Of a DNA stretch of 64,000 nucleotides, positions 1 to 10,191 are shown piece after piece (within the stretch, counting starts at the first letter, position 1; every line of letters begins with the position of its first letter). The position numbers and the translations under genes are program-made. This DNA comes from Sphingomonadales bacterium UBA7471 (GTDB lineage Bacteria > Pseudomonadota > Alphaproteobacteria > Sphingomonadales > Sphingomonadaceae), in contig DLOZ01000024.1 of assembly GCA_002479765.1 (NCBI GenBank), positions 27,439-91,438 of the forward strand. The letters run 5' to 3'. The notes under the pieces are model-generated. The model worked only from the letters and a program-made list of their open reading frames with translations, had not been told where the DNA came from and did no database searches.

Positions 1-1953
1 CGCGTCGCTGGATTGCGGGGCCAACAGCAACGGAAAATTGAAGAACTGTCGATCGACGGCCGCACCCCGTCTGAACAGCTGACCGCCACCGTTGCCGCGG
101 CAGACCGGCTCATGATCCAGCAGCAAAAGCTGTGGCGCAAATTGATGCGCGAGCTATCGGCAGAGGGCATTAAGGTCGTTGAACCGTCCGCCCTTGGCAA
201 AAATCTTCAAGCTGCGGTCGGCACATATTTTCAGGAACAGATTCTTCCGGTTCTAACGCCGCAAGCGCTTGATCCCGCCCACCCGTTCCCGTTCATTCCC
301 AATCAGGGCATCAGCCTGATTTTCGATATGCGCCGGAAAAATGATGGCGAAGTCGTGCGCCAGTTGGTGATGATCCCGCAATCGCTGGCGCGCTTCATCC
401 GGTTGCCCGGCCCCGGCACGCGCTTTGTGACGATTGAGGCGTTAATTAAGCATTTTGTCGGGCAGATGTTTCCGGATTACCTGCTGGTCGCGGCCGGCGC
501 CTTCCGCATTATCCGTGACAGCGACATCGAGGTGGAGGAAGAGGCCGAAGATCTTGTGCGCTATTTCCGCAGCGCCATCAAACGCCGCCGCCGTGGCCGT
601 ATTATCCGGCTGAAGCTGGAAAAAGGACTGCCCAACGAACTGGCGACCTTAATCCGGTCAGAGCTTGGCGCTGGCGCATCCATCGTGGTCGAAACCGTTG
701 GTTTCTTAGGGATTGGCGACCTTGGGCAATTGGTGGACGAAGATCGGCCAACGTTGAAATTCCCGCCATATTCGCCGCGCTTTCCCGAACGCATTTTGGA
801 ACATGATGGCGACTGCTTCGCCGCAATCCGCCAAAAAGACATCGTCGTCCATCACCCCTATGAAAGCTTTGACGCAGTGCTCGCATTTTTGCAGCAAGCG
901 GCGGTTGATCCAGATGTCGTTGCGATTAAGCAGACATTATACCGCGCAGGGAAGCAGTCCGCGGTCATCCGCGCTTTGTGTGAGGCCGCCGATGCGGGCA
1001 AATCCGTCACCGCTATCGTCGAACTGAAAGCGCGCTTTGACGAAGAGCAGAATTTGCACTGGGCGTCGCAGCTCGAAAATTCGGGTGTTCAGGTCGTCTA
1101 CGGCTTTGTCGACATGAAAACCCACGCCAAAATTTCGCTGGTCGTGCGGCGTGAGGCGGACGGTTTCCGGACCTATTGCCACTTAGGCACCGGCAATTAT
1201 CACCCGATCACGGCGAAGGTCTATACCGACATCAGCTTCTTCACCGCGGACCCGCGCGTCGGGCATGATGCGGGGCAGATTTTCAATTATATCACCGGCT
1301 ATATCCCGCCGACGGAACTCAAGCTTTTGACGATGAGCCCGCTTGGCCTGCGTGAAAAAATCATGTCGCTGATTGATGATGAAATCGCGCATGTTGCGGC
1401 AGGGCGGTCGGGTGCTGTCTGGGCAAAGCTGAACTCGTTGGTCGACAAGGCGGTGATCGACAAATTGTACGAAGCCAGCGAAGCGGGCGTGGAGATTGAC
1501 CTGATCGTGCGCGGCATTTGTTGCCTCCGCCCCGGGGTGAAGGGCATGTCGTCGCGCATCCGCGTAAAGTCGGTCGTTGGCCGTTTCTTGGAGCACAGCC
1601 GCATTTGGGCGATGGGCAATGGCGCGGACCTTCCCAATCCCGACGCCAAAGTGTTCATCTCGTCCGCAGACTGGATGTCGCGCAATTTTGACCGCCGCGT
1701 CGAATATATGCTGCCGATCGAAAACCCGACCGTGCATGACCAGATTCTGGATCAGGTTATGGTTGCAAACCTGCTCGACAACCAGCAAAGCTGGATGCTG
1801 CGGTCAGACGGCCGATATGAGCGAGTCAAAGCAGGAACCATGCCTTTCAATTTGCACCATTATTTCATGACCAACGCGTCATTATCCGGACGCGGAGGCG
1901 CGCTTGCAGATGACAAGAAGGTTCCAACGCTGCGCCTCATCCGACAAAGATGA
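1..1953 (+). CDS. ppk: Polyphosphate kinase 1 (5' end outside the window)
   Basis: PPK1 reversibly makes inorganic polyphosphate from the gamma-phosphate of ATP. The frame is open to base 1, and its first residues (RVAGLRGQ) match the N-terminal domain of PPK1, so the TTG at base 13 is not the start. Some 70-90 residues should lie upstream, given a usual family length near 700-740. The autophosphorylated histidine sits in THAKI (codon 1123-1125), and the second conserved histidine in EHSRIW (codon 1594-1596). The C-terminal phospholipase-D-like domains look complete. The TGA stop overlaps the ATG of ppx (ATGA), so the two enzymes of polyphosphate synthesis and breakdown are translationally coupled. 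Confidence 0.97.
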   Translation, partial: RVAGLRGQQQRKIEELSIDGRTPSEQLTATVAAADRLMIQQQKLWRKLMRELSAEGIKVVEPSALGKNLQAAVGTYFQEQILPVLTPQALDPAHPFPFIPNQGISLIFDMRRKNDGEVVRQLVMIPQSLARFIRLPGPGTRFVTIEALIKHFVGQMFPDYLLVAAGAFRIIRDSDIEVEEEAEDLVRYFRSAIKRRRRGRIIRLKLEKGLPNELATLIRSELGAGASIVVETVGFLGIGDLGQLVDEDRPTLKFPPYSPRFPERILEHDGDCFAAIRQKDIVVHHPYESFDAVLAFLQQAAVDPDVVAIKQTLYRAGKQSAVIRALCEAADAGKSVTAIVELKARFDEEQNLHWASQLENSGVQVVYGFVDMKTHAKISLVVRREADGFRTYCHLGTGNYHPITAKVYTDISFFTADPRVGHDAGQIFNYITGYIPPTELKLLTMSPLGLREKIMSLIDDEIAHVAAGRSGAVWAKLNSLVDKAVIDKLYEASEAGVEIDLIVRGICCLRPGVKGMSSRIRVKSVVGRFLEHSRIWAMGNGADLPNPDAKVFISSADWMSRNFDRRVEYMLPIENPTVHDQILDQVMVANLLDNQQSWMLRSDGRYERVKAGTMPFNLHHYFMTNASLSGRGGALADDKKVPTLRLIRQR

Positions 1954-3413
1954 AGGCGGTGCGTCAGGCCGTCATTGATATTGGCTCCAACACAGTACGA
2001 CTGGTCGTTTATGCAGGGCTGCCCCGCGCGCCACTGCCGATTTACAATGAGAAAAGCCGCGTAAAGCTTGGCGCCTGCCTCGCGGGCGATGGCATTATCG
2101 ATAAAGCCACGATGAAAAAGGCGCTGGCCGCCTTGGCGCGCTTTGAAACGCTGGCAAAGGCGATGAAGGTCGACACGATGCGCGTGGTCGCCACCGCCGC
2201 GACACGCGAAGCCCAAAATGGCCATGAGCTGGTCGAAAAGGCGGCAGCGCTCGGCATTCATGTGGAGGTGCTGGATGGCGATGCCGAAGCAACCGCCGCC
2301 GGGTTCGGCATATTAAGCGACAACCCACATGCCAATGGCTATGTCGGCGATCTTGGCGGTGGCAGCCTTGAGCTTATTCGCATCTCCGACGGAAAACTGG
2401 GCACGCGCGTGTCCCTGCCGCTGGGCACATTGCGGCATGATATATTGAACGGCAAAACGACCAAGCAGATTACGCAAATGCTGCGCGATGATATTACCAA
2501 AGCGATGGGCAAAGCGGGTTTCCCCATCGAAACCGGCCTGCCATTTTATATGATCGGCGGATCGTGGCGGACATTCGCGCGGCTGCACATGCACCAGACC
2601 GGATATCCGCTCACCATCCTGTCCAATTATGAAATGCCCGCCGACGCGCCCGAAATGATGATGGCGATGGTCAACGACAAGGACGCCTTAGCCCGGTCCA
2701 ATGTTGTTGCCACAGGCCGTATTTCTGCGCTGCCGGGGGCGAATGCGTTGCTCGCTGGCATTTCGGGACTGCTGAAACCCAGCAAGCTGGTCACCAGCAT
2801 CTATGGCCTGCGTGAGGGATTGTTGTTTGAACAGCTGACCCAAGCCGAGCGCCAAGACGACCCGCTGATCGCCGCCGCGCGTTTTGAAGGCGAGCGGCTG
2901 GGGCGGTTTCCATTTCATGGGGACGCGTTGGCGCAATGGATTGCGCCGGTGTTCGCCGGACAAAGCCCCAATGATGCGCGGCTGTGCCGGGCGGCCTGTT
3001 TGCTGTCCGACAGTGTGTGGAACGTAAACCCCGAATATCGGGCGGACCACGCGCTCGATCTGGCACTGGACGGCAGCTGGCCCGGCGTGAACGCAAGCGA
3101 CCGCGCGGTGATAGCCGCGGCGTTGTGGACGGTGCATGCCGGAAAACGGACCTTGCCCGAAATGCTCACGGCCCTCGCCACACCCGGCGCGCTCGCCCAA
3201 GCGGTGATCTGGGGCCTCGCCATCCGTCTGGCGCACCGGCTGGATGGCGGCACCGGCGGCGCGCTGGCCGACAGCCGCATTGACGGCGACGGCGCAACGC
3301 TGCGCCTACACCTCACCGGCTCCGCCGTGCGATTGCAGTCCAACAGCGTGCAGCGCCGTTTGCAGGCATTGGGCGAAGCGTTGGGCTACGCACAGGCGGA
3401 GATTTTGGACTGA
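1950..3413 (+). CDS. ppx: Exopolyphosphatase / pppGpp phosphohydrolase (Ppx/GppA)
   Basis: This 487-residue member of the Ppx/GppA family releases phosphate from polyphosphate chain ends; family members may also act on pppGpp. The ASKHA-type nucleotide-binding signatures are visible: DIGSNTVRLVVY at the N-terminus (phosphate 1) and GDLGGGSLELI near residue 133 (phosphate 2). The C-terminal part is the all-helical domain usual in long Ppx proteins. The start ATG overlaps the ppk stop by 4 bases, so expression should be coupled to ppk. The gene ends 15 bases from the convergent aldo/keto reductase gene. Confidence 0.95.
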   Translation: MKAVRQAVIDIGSNTVRLVVYAGLPRAPLPIYNEKSRVKLGACLAGDGIIDKATMKKALAALARFETLAKAMKVDTMRVVATAATREAQNGHELVEKAAALGIHVEVLDGDAEATAAGFGILSDNPHANGYVGDLGGGSLELIRISDGKLGTRVSLPLGTLRHDILNGKTTKQITQMLRDDITKAMGKAGFPIETGLPFYMIGGSWRTFARLHMHQTGYPLTILSNYEMPADAPEMMMAMVNDKDALARSNVVATGRISALPGANALLAGISGLLKPSKLVTSIYGLREGLLFEQLTQAERQDDPLIAAARFEGERLGRFPFHGDALAQWIAPVFAGQSPNDARLCRAACLLSDSVWNVNPEYRADHALDLALDGSWPGVNASDRAVIAAALWTVHAGKRTLPEMLTALATPGALAQAVIWGLAIRLAHRLDGGTGGALADSRIDGDGATLRLHLTGSAVRLQSNSVQRRLQALGEALGYAQAEILD

Positions 3414-3428
3414 CGCCAGCGAGTGAAA

Positions 3429-4448
3429 TCACCCCATCGGGTACAAAATTTCTTTCGTCACCTTGTGAATGGCGGTCATCACCTCGGCGCTGAGTTTTAG
3501 GTCAATCGCGGCGAAGATATCGTCCAGCTGATCTTCCGTGCTGACACCCACAATCGTGGAGGCGACAAAGTCATGCTGCTTTGACCATGCGGTCGCCAGC
3601 GTTACCGGCGACATGCCCGCTTCCTTGGCGATTTCCACGATCCGCATCGTGCTTTCCAGCGCCCGTGGTCCGGCAAATCGCTGCGCCATTTCGGCCTGAC
3701 GTGCGCCCGTCATTTCCAGATAGCGCGAGAAACGTGCGCCTTCGGGCCGCGCGCCGTCCAGATATTTGCCCGACAAGACGCCGCCGCCCAATGGCGAATA
3801 GGGGAGCAACGAAACGCCTTCCTGACGGCAGACTTGCTTCAGTTCATCTTCGAACCGGCGGTTATTGATGGAAAAGTTATTCTGGATGCTGTGGTAGCGT
3901 GCCGTGCCCAGACGCTCCGATGTCGCGAGTGACTTCATGAGGCCGTAGCTTGTTTCATTCGAGCAACCCAAAACGCGTACTTTTCCGGCGCGGACCAGCT
4001 CGTCGAGTGTTTCCATCGTTTCGTCATATCCGGTGCCATGGTCTGGCCAGTGCGTCTGGTACAGATCGATATAATCGGTCTGCAGACGGCGCAGGCTTTC
4101 TTCAACCGCGGTGACGATATTGTGACGATCAAGCGCCGTCATCCCGCCACGCTTTGGCGACTTGAACCATGTATGGCTTGGGCCCGAAACCTTCGTGGCC
4201 ATGATGATCGCGTCGCGGTTTTTACCCTTCATCCAGCGGCCAACAATATCCTCTGTCCGGCCAACCCATTTGATGTCCGGCGGCACAGGATAGCCTTCGG
4301 CAGTGTCGAAAAAGTTGATGCCGGCGTCCAGACAGCGGTCAAGTATGCGGTGCGCCGCCGCTTCATCGGTTTGCGACCCGAATGTCATCGTCCCCATGCA
4401 GATGTCTGAGACGTAAACAGCACTTTTGCCAATGCGACGATGTTCCAT
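3429..4448 (-). CDS. Tas-like NADP(H)-dependent aldo/keto reductase
   Basis: This 339-residue aldo/keto reductase has the whole family tetrad: Asp48 and Tyr53 (FFDTAEGYPVPP), Lys86 (MATKVSG) and His123 (QTHWPD). The EGYPVPP stretch and overall collinearity resemble E. coli Tas. The substrate cannot be told from sequence. The ATG at 4448 is chosen because it is preceded by GGGGAG at proper spacing and begins MEHRRIGKS; the longer open frame back to 4646 runs through the antisense of ubiA and has no aldo/keto reductase similarity. It lies 11 bases after ubiA on the same strand and is probably co-transcribed. Confidence 0.9.
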   Translation of the reverse strand: MEHRRIGKSAVYVSDICMGTMTFGSQTDEAAAHRILDRCLDAGINFFDTAEGYPVPPDIKWVGRTEDIVGRWMKGKNRDAIIMATKVSGPSHTWFKSPKRGGMTALDRHNIVTAVEESLRRLQTDYIDLYQTHWPDHGTGYDETMETLDELVRAGKVRVLGCSNETSYGLMKSLATSERLGTARYHSIQNNFSINNRRFEDELKQVCRQEGVSLLPYSPLGGGVLSGKYLDGARPEGARFSRYLEMTGARQAEMAQRFAGPRALESTMRIVEIAKEAGMSPVTLATAWSKQHDFVASTIVGVSTEDQLDDIFAAIDLKLSAEVMTAIHKVTKEILYPMG

Positions 4449-4459
4449 ATTCTTCTCCC

Positions 4460-5377
4460 CTAATATTGTCCGGCCGCGCCAACGACCAAAAATGCGAGCG
4501 CCGCGAGTAAACCCGTCATGCGGTTCGACCTGAAATGGCCAAGGGCATTGCTGCCATCGGCCTGTAATGTAGCCACTTGCAGTTCCAGATGGAGGGCAGC
4601 AGGCAAAAGCGCGACCAATGCCTGCTGCTCCGGCCGAACGCTCCATATGGCCATGCCCCAGCCGGAAAGCGCAAGCAGATAGAATATAGCCACCCCTGCC
4701 CGCACGCTGCCGCCCAAGCGCAAGGCACTCGACTTAATCCCTACCAGCGCGTCATCTTCGCGGTCCTGCATGGCATAGATCGTGTCATAGCCCACCACCC
4801 AGAATATCGTGCCTGCGTACAACCAGAACATTGCGACATCGGCCTGACCCGCAATGGCGACCCAACCCACCAAAGCGCCCCAGCTAAACACCAACCCAAG
4901 CCAAAGCTGGGGCCACCATGTGATACGTTTCATAAATGGATAGGCCGCGACCAGCAGAAGGCTTCCCAACGCCAAAAGCTGGGCATTCAGGTTTAGCTGC
5001 AACAAAACGGTCAGTCCGACCAGCGCGAGCATCATCAGCCACGCCCATGCCGCTTTGCGCGAAATCAACCCGCTGGCCAGCGGGCGGTTTGCCGTGCGCG
5101 CAACCTGCGCATCCAAATCACGATCAATGATATCATTATAGACACAGCCCGCGCCGCGCATCGCCACAGCGCCAAGCAACATCCACAGCGCCAAATCCCA
5201 ACGCGCAATCAGCCCGCCCGATAGCGCCAGACCGAACACGCATGGCCAGAATAGCAACCACCAGCCGATCGGCCGGTCAAAACGCGCCAGCAACGCAAAG
5301 CCCCGCAGCTTTGCGGGGAGCAGTTTCATAATGCCGGTATATTCGCTGTCGGGCACAAGTTGTGTGGTCATAGCCAT
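4460..5377 (-). CDS. ubiA: 4-hydroxybenzoate polyprenyltransferase
   Basis: UbiA is an inner-membrane enzyme that attaches the polyprenyl tail to 4-hydroxybenzoate in ubiquinone synthesis. The protein is about 305 residues with many hydrophobic segments. The Mg-diphosphate motif NDxxDxxxD is seen at residues 81-89 (NDIIDRDLD), followed by RTANRPLASG; a second acidic cluster reads QDREDDALVGI. The start at 5377 (MAMTTQ) is preferred because the longer frame to 5452 would cross into the rsmE leader on the other strand. The divergent partner is rsmE, 78 bases away, leaving a compact shared promoter region at 5378-5455. Confidence 0.93.
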   Translation of the reverse strand: MAMTTQLVPDSEYTGIMKLLPAKLRGFALLARFDRPIGWWLLFWPCVFGLALSGGLIARWDLALWMLLGAVAMRGAGCVYNDIIDRDLDAQVARTANRPLASGLISRKAAWAWLMMLALVGLTVLLQLNLNAQLLALGSLLLVAAYPFMKRITWWPQLWLGLVFSWGALVGWVAIAGQADVAMFWLYAGTIFWVVGYDTIYAMQDREDDALVGIKSSALRLGGSVRAGVAIFYLLALSGWGMAIWSVRPEQQALVALLPAALHLELQVATLQADGSNALGHFRSNRMTGLLAALAFLVVGAAGQY

Positions 5378-5455
5378 GCCCTGCCAAAATTTATCCCGTT
5401 CGTCATCTGGAAGTTGGCAGATGACGGCGCGGCGTTTTGTGTTTATGCACACATT

Positions 5456-6199
5456 ATGCCCGCAACACCCGCCTGGCCCCCAAAATCAACGCCGCGGCTG
5501 TTTGTCGAACAGCCGTTGGTCGAGGGCGCGACTTTAAACATCGACGGCAACAGCGCCCATTATCTGATCGGCGTGATGCGTTTGAAAGAGGGCGCACCTG
5601 TTAAATTGTTCGATGATGTTTCGGGCGAATATCTGGCGACCGTCACCGAAACGCACAAACGCGACCTTGTCCTGACCGTGGACGCAAAATTGCGCGACCG
5701 CGAATTCACCCCTGATCTGTGGATTTGTCAGGCGCTCATCAAAAAAGACCGGTTTGACTGGATCGCCGAAAAAGCCTGCGAGCTTGGTGTTGCGCGATTT
5801 GTGCCCGTGCTGACGGCACGCTGTGTTGTCGACAAGGTGAAAGAAGACCGCCTTCGGGCACATATGATTGAGGCCGCCGAACAATGCGAGCGGACCGCCT
5901 TACCCGTGATTGACCCGCTTGCGCGCATCGACGCGCTGCTTGGCAAATGGCCAGAAGATCGGACGCTATATTTCTGCGATGAACGCGGTGGCGAGCCTTT
6001 TTCGGACGCGATCCGTCCCGGCCCCGGCGCTGTCCTGATTGGACCCGAAGGCGGATTTACAGATAGTGAGAATGCCGCAATCCGCGCGCATCCATGTGCA
6101 CGGCCGGTGTCATTGGGCCCACGCATCTTGCGCGCGGATACCGCCGCTGTTGCCGCGATTTCTGTGTGGATGTCCAAAAATGGCGATTGGACGGCTTAG
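5456..6199 (+). CDS. rsmE: 16S rRNA (uracil1498-N3)-methyltransferase
   Basis: RsmE methylates N3 of U1498 in 16S rRNA and is a knotted SPOUT methyltransferase. The 247-residue protein has the C-terminal SAM-site signature LIGPEGGFTDSE, then LGPRILRADTAAVAAI, the family's knot region. The start ATG at 5456 (MPATPAWPPKSTPRLFVEQPL) is chosen because it puts the PUA-like N-terminal domain at the usual place; the open frame extends to 5360 but runs antisense to the start of ubiA. It is followed after 103 bases by gshA on the same strand. Confidence 0.93.
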   Translation: MPATPAWPPKSTPRLFVEQPLVEGATLNIDGNSAHYLIGVMRLKEGAPVKLFDDVSGEYLATVTETHKRDLVLTVDAKLRDREFTPDLWICQALIKKDRFDWIAEKACELGVARFVPVLTARCVVDKVKEDRLRAHMIEAAEQCERTALPVIDPLARIDALLGKWPEDRTLYFCDERGGEPFSDAIRPGPGAVLIGPEGGFTDSENAAIRAHPCARPVSLGPRILRADTAAVAAISVWMSKNGDWTA

Positions 6200-6302
6200 T
6201 CGCCTGTGATGCCGCGCGCGGCTTTGCGCCTTTACCGACGCCCCGTAACCGTGCTGACGGAATTTTCTGGCAATATAGCCGCTACATTTCTAAACCGCGC
6301 GC

Positions 6303-7676
6303 ATGAGCACAAAAACTGTTTCGGACCGCGAAGATCCCGTCATTGAAACGCGCGACCAACTCATCGCCGCGATTGCCAAGGGCGAAAAGCCCAAGGACCG
6401 CTGGCGCATTGGCACCGAACATGAAAAATTCGTCTATAACCGGACGGATCATCATGCGCCGTCTTATGACGAACCAGGCGGCATCCGCGATCTGTTGATG
6501 GCCATGACCGAATTTGGCTGGGAACCTGTTTACGAAAATGGCAAGGTTATCGCCATGACCGGCACCGATGGCGCCGTCAGCCTTGAACCCGCAGGCCAAC
6601 TGGAACTGTCGGGTGCCCCGCTTGAAAACCTGCATCAGACATGCGCGGAAACCGGGCGGCATTTGAAGCAAGTGAAAGCCATTGGTGACAAGACCAACAC
6701 CAGCTTTTTGGGCCTTGGGCTGTGGCCCGACAAGACGCGGGCTGAATTGCCGATCATGCCCAAAGGCCGCTACGACATCATGCTGCGCCATATGCCGCGT
6801 GTGGGCAGCATGGGCCTCGACATGATGCTGCGCACCTGCACGATTCAGGTCAATCTTGATTATTCAAGCGAAGCTGACATGGCGCACAAGTTCCGCACCT
6901 CGCTTGCGCTGCAACCACTGGCGACCGCGTTGTTCGCAAACTCGCCCTTCTTGGAAGGCAAACCAAACGGCTTCCTCTCTTATCGCAGCCACATCTGGTC
7001 CGACACTGATCCGCAGCGCACAGGCATGCTGCCGTTCGTATTCGATGAAAACTTCGGATATGAACAATATGTCGATTATATGCTGAAGGTGCCGATGTAT
7101 TTCGTGTACCGTGACGGCAAATATATCGACGCATCGGGGCTGGATTTCCGCGACTTTTTGAAGGGCGAACTTTCGGTGCTGCCGGGCGAAAAGCCGACCG
7201 TTTCCGATTGGGAAGACCATATGTCGACCGCCTTTCCCGAAGTGCGGTTGAAAAGCTTTCTGGAAATGCGCGGCGCGGATGGCGGTCCTTGGAACCGCAT
7301 CTGTGCGCTACCCGCATTCTGGGTCGGCTTGCTGTACGACCAAGGCGCGCTTGATGCTGCCTGGGACGAGGTAAAGCATTGGACAATGGAAGAACGCGAA
7401 ACACTGCGCAGTGCAGTGCCAGCGCAAGGCCTGAACGCAGCGATACCCGGTGGCGGCAAGCTCCTTGATCTTGCGGGCCGCATTCTTGATATCTCGTCGT
7501 CCGGACTTGCTGCACGCAACTGCCTGAATGCCAGTGGTGACAATGAAACCGGCTATCTGGACCCGCTGCGTGAAATCGTTGCCAGCGGCAAAACCGTGGC
7601 CGAACAATTGCTCGACAAATATCACGGCGAATGGGCCGGTGACATTTCACGCGTCTATGACGAGATGAGCTTCTGA
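6303..7676 (+). CDS. gshA: Glutamate-cysteine ligase (plant/alphaproteobacterial type)
   Basis: This enzyme catalyses the first step of glutathione synthesis, ATP-dependent joining of L-glutamate and L-cysteine. At 457 residues it fits the class shared by plants and alphaproteobacteria rather than the E. coli class. Recognisable stretches are WRIGTEHEKF at residues 34-43 and TGTDGAVSLEPAGQLELSGAPL, part of the active site. The ATG at 6303 is the first in frame. It lies downstream of rsmE with no obvious terminator between, so partial co-transcription is possible. Confidence 0.94.
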   Translation: MSTKTVSDREDPVIETRDQLIAAIAKGEKPKDRWRIGTEHEKFVYNRTDHHAPSYDEPGGIRDLLMAMTEFGWEPVYENGKVIAMTGTDGAVSLEPAGQLELSGAPLENLHQTCAETGRHLKQVKAIGDKTNTSFLGLGLWPDKTRAELPIMPKGRYDIMLRHMPRVGSMGLDMMLRTCTIQVNLDYSSEADMAHKFRTSLALQPLATALFANSPFLEGKPNGFLSYRSHIWSDTDPQRTGMLPFVFDENFGYEQYVDYMLKVPMYFVYRDGKYIDASGLDFRDFLKGELSVLPGEKPTVSDWEDHMSTAFPEVRLKSFLEMRGADGGPWNRICALPAFWVGLLYDQGALDAAWDEVKHWTMEERETLRSAVPAQGLNAAIPGGGKLLDLAGRILDISSSGLAARNCLNASGDNETGYLDPLREIVASGKTVAEQLLDKYHGEWAGDISRVYDEMSF

Positions 7677-7828
7677 TATTTGGTGCTGAACAGCCACACT
7701 GCAGAAAAAATTGCACTTTTGTTGCAAGCCTTTGTTGATTCTGTGACGGGTGGCCGTAAGGGGACGGGTGAGTTTCAGGAGCCCGGTTAAGTTACCCGCT
7801 CCTTCCTCTATCAACTCGGGAGAATAAA

Positions 7829-10171
7829 ATGCGTTCTGTTCGCTCCATCATGGCATCCAGCGCCGCTATTGCGGTTGCCACTACCAGCCTTTTCATTGCA
7901 CCTGCCGCCTTTGCACAGGACGAGACTGCGCAAAACAGCGCCGCCTTGGGCGAAATCGTTGTCACCGCGCAGCGTCGTGAAGAAAATCTTCAGGATGTGC
8001 CTTTGTCCGTAACCGCCGTAAGTGGTGACCAACTGGGCGCGATCACCGCTGGCGGCGTCGATATTCGCGGCATTTCCGGCCGCGTGCCAAGCTTGCTGGT
8101 GGAATCGTCTTTTGGCCGTACCTTCCCGCGTTTTTACATTCGCGGCCTTGGCAACACCGACTTTGATTTCAACGCATCGCAGCCCGTCAGCTTGATCTAT
8201 GATGATGTCGTACTCGAAAACCCAATTCTGAAGGGCTTTCCAATCTTTGATATGGAGCGCGTCGAAGTTCTGCGTGGACCGCAAGGCACGCTGTTCGGCC
8301 GCAACACCACTGCCGGTATCGTAAAGTTTGACAGCGTGAAGCCAAGCGACGTTGCTGGTGGCTATGGCAAAATTTCCTACGGCCGTTTTAATGCGCTTAA
8401 CGTCGAAGGTGGCTTTGGCGGCCCATTGGGCGAGAAAGTCAGCGTCCGCGTATCGGGCATGTACCAGCGTCAAGACGACTATGTCGACAATGTAGTCCCA
8501 AGCAAGACAACCAAGGATGCGTTCGAAGGTTATAAGGAATATGCCGCACGCGTTCAGTTCCTCGTCAAACCAAGCGATGACTTCGACATTTTGCTGACCG
8601 GCCAGTTCCGTTCGCTTGATGGCACCGCACGCTTGTTCCGCGCCAACGTGTTCACGCGCGGTCAGGAAGGTCTTAACACAAACTTCGACCGTTATCGCGT
8701 ATCAACCGACGGCAAGAACGAACAACGCGTCGACACGCAGAATATGACTGCGCGTATGACCTATGATGCTGGCGCAGTATCGTTCATTTCGGTCACCAGC
8801 TATTGGACGGGTGATGCGACTTCGGTTGGCGATGTTGATGGCGGCTTTGGCGCCAATTTCTTGCCACGCAATCTGTATGGCCCGGGCGAGATTCCGTTCA
8901 CTGCCGAAACCCGCGACAGCGTGCCAACCCTAAAGCAGTTCACGCAAGAATTCCGCATCGCCAGCAACAACGATGGCCCGTTGAGCTATCAGGCGGGTGT
9001 GTTCTACTTTAATGAAAATCTGGACATTGTTTCGGAAAACTACTCGACCATGGGTGACCCGAATAACGCAGTGGACGGCGTTAACATTATCGTTTCGCAA
9101 GCGCAAAAGAGCAAAGCCTATGGCCTGTTCGGTTCGGCAACCTATCAGTTGACCGATCAGTTGAGCGTCACTGGCGGCCTGCGTTACAATGACGACACGC
9201 GTGACTTCGTTGCCGTGCGCAGCAAGGACACACAGTTCCCGGGCTTCCTGCAGAACCCGCTTGGCACGGTGCGCCGCGATGTCAGCGACAACAACCTGAC
9301 ATGGGATCTTAGCGGAACCTATGCCGCAACGGATGATGTGAACCTGTATGCCCGCGTTGCCCGTGGTTATCGTGCGCCATCCATTCAAGGCCGCATCCTG
9401 TTCCCGCCAGCAACATCGACACCGCTGGAAAGCGGCGTAACTGTCGGCAAGTCGGAAACGATCACATCCTATGAAAGCGGTATCAAATCGACCCTGCTCG
9501 ACGGACGTGCCCGCTTCAACATCAACGGCTTCTATTATAACTTGCAGGATGCGCAGCTGACGGCTGTTGGTGGCGGCGTGAACGCCAACCGTCTCATCAA
9601 TGCCGACAAGGTGCGCGGTTATGGTTTTGAAGCGGACATCGAGTTCAAGCCTGTACCGCAACTGCTGCTGACCGCTGGCCTGAGCTACAACAACACCAGC
9701 ATTCAGGACACCGGTTTGACGACCGCAGCCTGTGGCGCAACGCGTGTCGATACGTTCCCGAACGTCTCGTTGTGCACACCGCTTGACCCAATCGTGGTTG
9801 CGGCAGCCCCGTTCTCGGCGGCTATCGTCAACATCGACGGCAACAGCCTGCCACAAAGCCCCAAGTGGATTGCCAACTGGACAGCACGTTACGGGGTGCC
9901 CGTAGGCGACGGTGAGGTCTATGCCTTCACCGATTGGGCATATCGATCGAAGATCAACTTCTTCTTATATGAATCGGTTGAATTTCAGGACAAGCGCATG
10001 CTCGAAGGCGGCCTTCGCGTTGGATACAAGACCGATGCCTATGATGTATCGGCCTTCGTCCGCAACATCACGAAGGATACTTCGGCAGTTGGCGGCATTG
10101 ACTTCAACAACCTGACTGGCTTCGTCAACGAACCACGCGTCTGGGGCGTCGAAGCCGCGTTCAAGTTCTAA
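7829..10171 (+). CDS. TonB-dependent outer-membrane receptor
   Basis: A 780-residue outer-membrane receptor. A signal peptide ends at AFAQ (about residue 29). A plug domain follows, opening with GEIVVTAQRREENLQDVPL, a TonB-box-like and plug signature very common in sphingomonad receptors; then come VEVLRGPQGTLFGRNTTAG and a long beta-barrel closing on an aromatic residue (AAFKF). The substrate is not deducible: no adjacent siderophore, vitamin or sugar gene gives a clue, and no sigma/anti-sigma pair or TonB-ExbBD genes are nearby. A start codon with GGGAGAATAAA upstream is convincing. The gene stands alone between gshA and tRNA-Trp. Confidence 0.93.
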   Translation: MRSVRSIMASSAAIAVATTSLFIAPAAFAQDETAQNSAALGEIVVTAQRREENLQDVPLSVTAVSGDQLGAITAGGVDIRGISGRVPSLLVESSFGRTFPRFYIRGLGNTDFDFNASQPVSLIYDDVVLENPILKGFPIFDMERVEVLRGPQGTLFGRNTTAGIVKFDSVKPSDVAGGYGKISYGRFNALNVEGGFGGPLGEKVSVRVSGMYQRQDDYVDNVVPSKTTKDAFEGYKEYAARVQFLVKPSDDFDILLTGQFRSLDGTARLFRANVFTRGQEGLNTNFDRYRVSTDGKNEQRVDTQNMTARMTYDAGAVSFISVTSYWTGDATSVGDVDGGFGANFLPRNLYGPGEIPFTAETRDSVPTLKQFTQEFRIASNNDGPLSYQAGVFYFNENLDIVSENYSTMGDPNNAVDGVNIIVSQAQKSKAYGLFGSATYQLTDQLSVTGGLRYNDDTRDFVAVRSKDTQFPGFLQNPLGTVRRDVSDNNLTWDLSGTYAATDDVNLYARVARGYRAPSIQGRILFPPATSTPLESGVTVGKSETITSYESGIKSTLLDGRARFNINGFYYNLQDAQLTAVGGGVNANRLINADKVRGYGFEADIEFKPVPQLLLTAGLSYNNTSIQDTGLTTAACGATRVDTFPNVSLCTPLDPIVVAAAPFSAAIVNIDGNSLPQSPKWIANWTARYGVPVGDGEVYAFTDWAYRSKINFFLYESVEFQDKRMLEGGLRVGYKTDAYDVSAFVRNITKDTSAVGGIDFNNLTGFVNEPRVWGVEAAFKF

Positions 10172-10191
10172 TTTCCAACAATATCATGCCA

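Noticed and set aside
1183..1788. 201-residue reverse-strand frame inside ppk
   Set aside because: Composition is that of an antisense shadow of a real gene, and ppk is unmistakable in the other strand.
4449..4646. N-terminal extension of the aldo/keto reductase frame
   Set aside because: It lies antisense-free but inside the ubiA 3' coding region in another frame, has no family similarity, and the ATG at 4448 has a good ribosome binding site.
8930..9856. 308-residue reverse-strand frame inside the TonB receptor
   Set aside because: Antisense of a confidently identified beta-barrel protein; no motifs or start signals.
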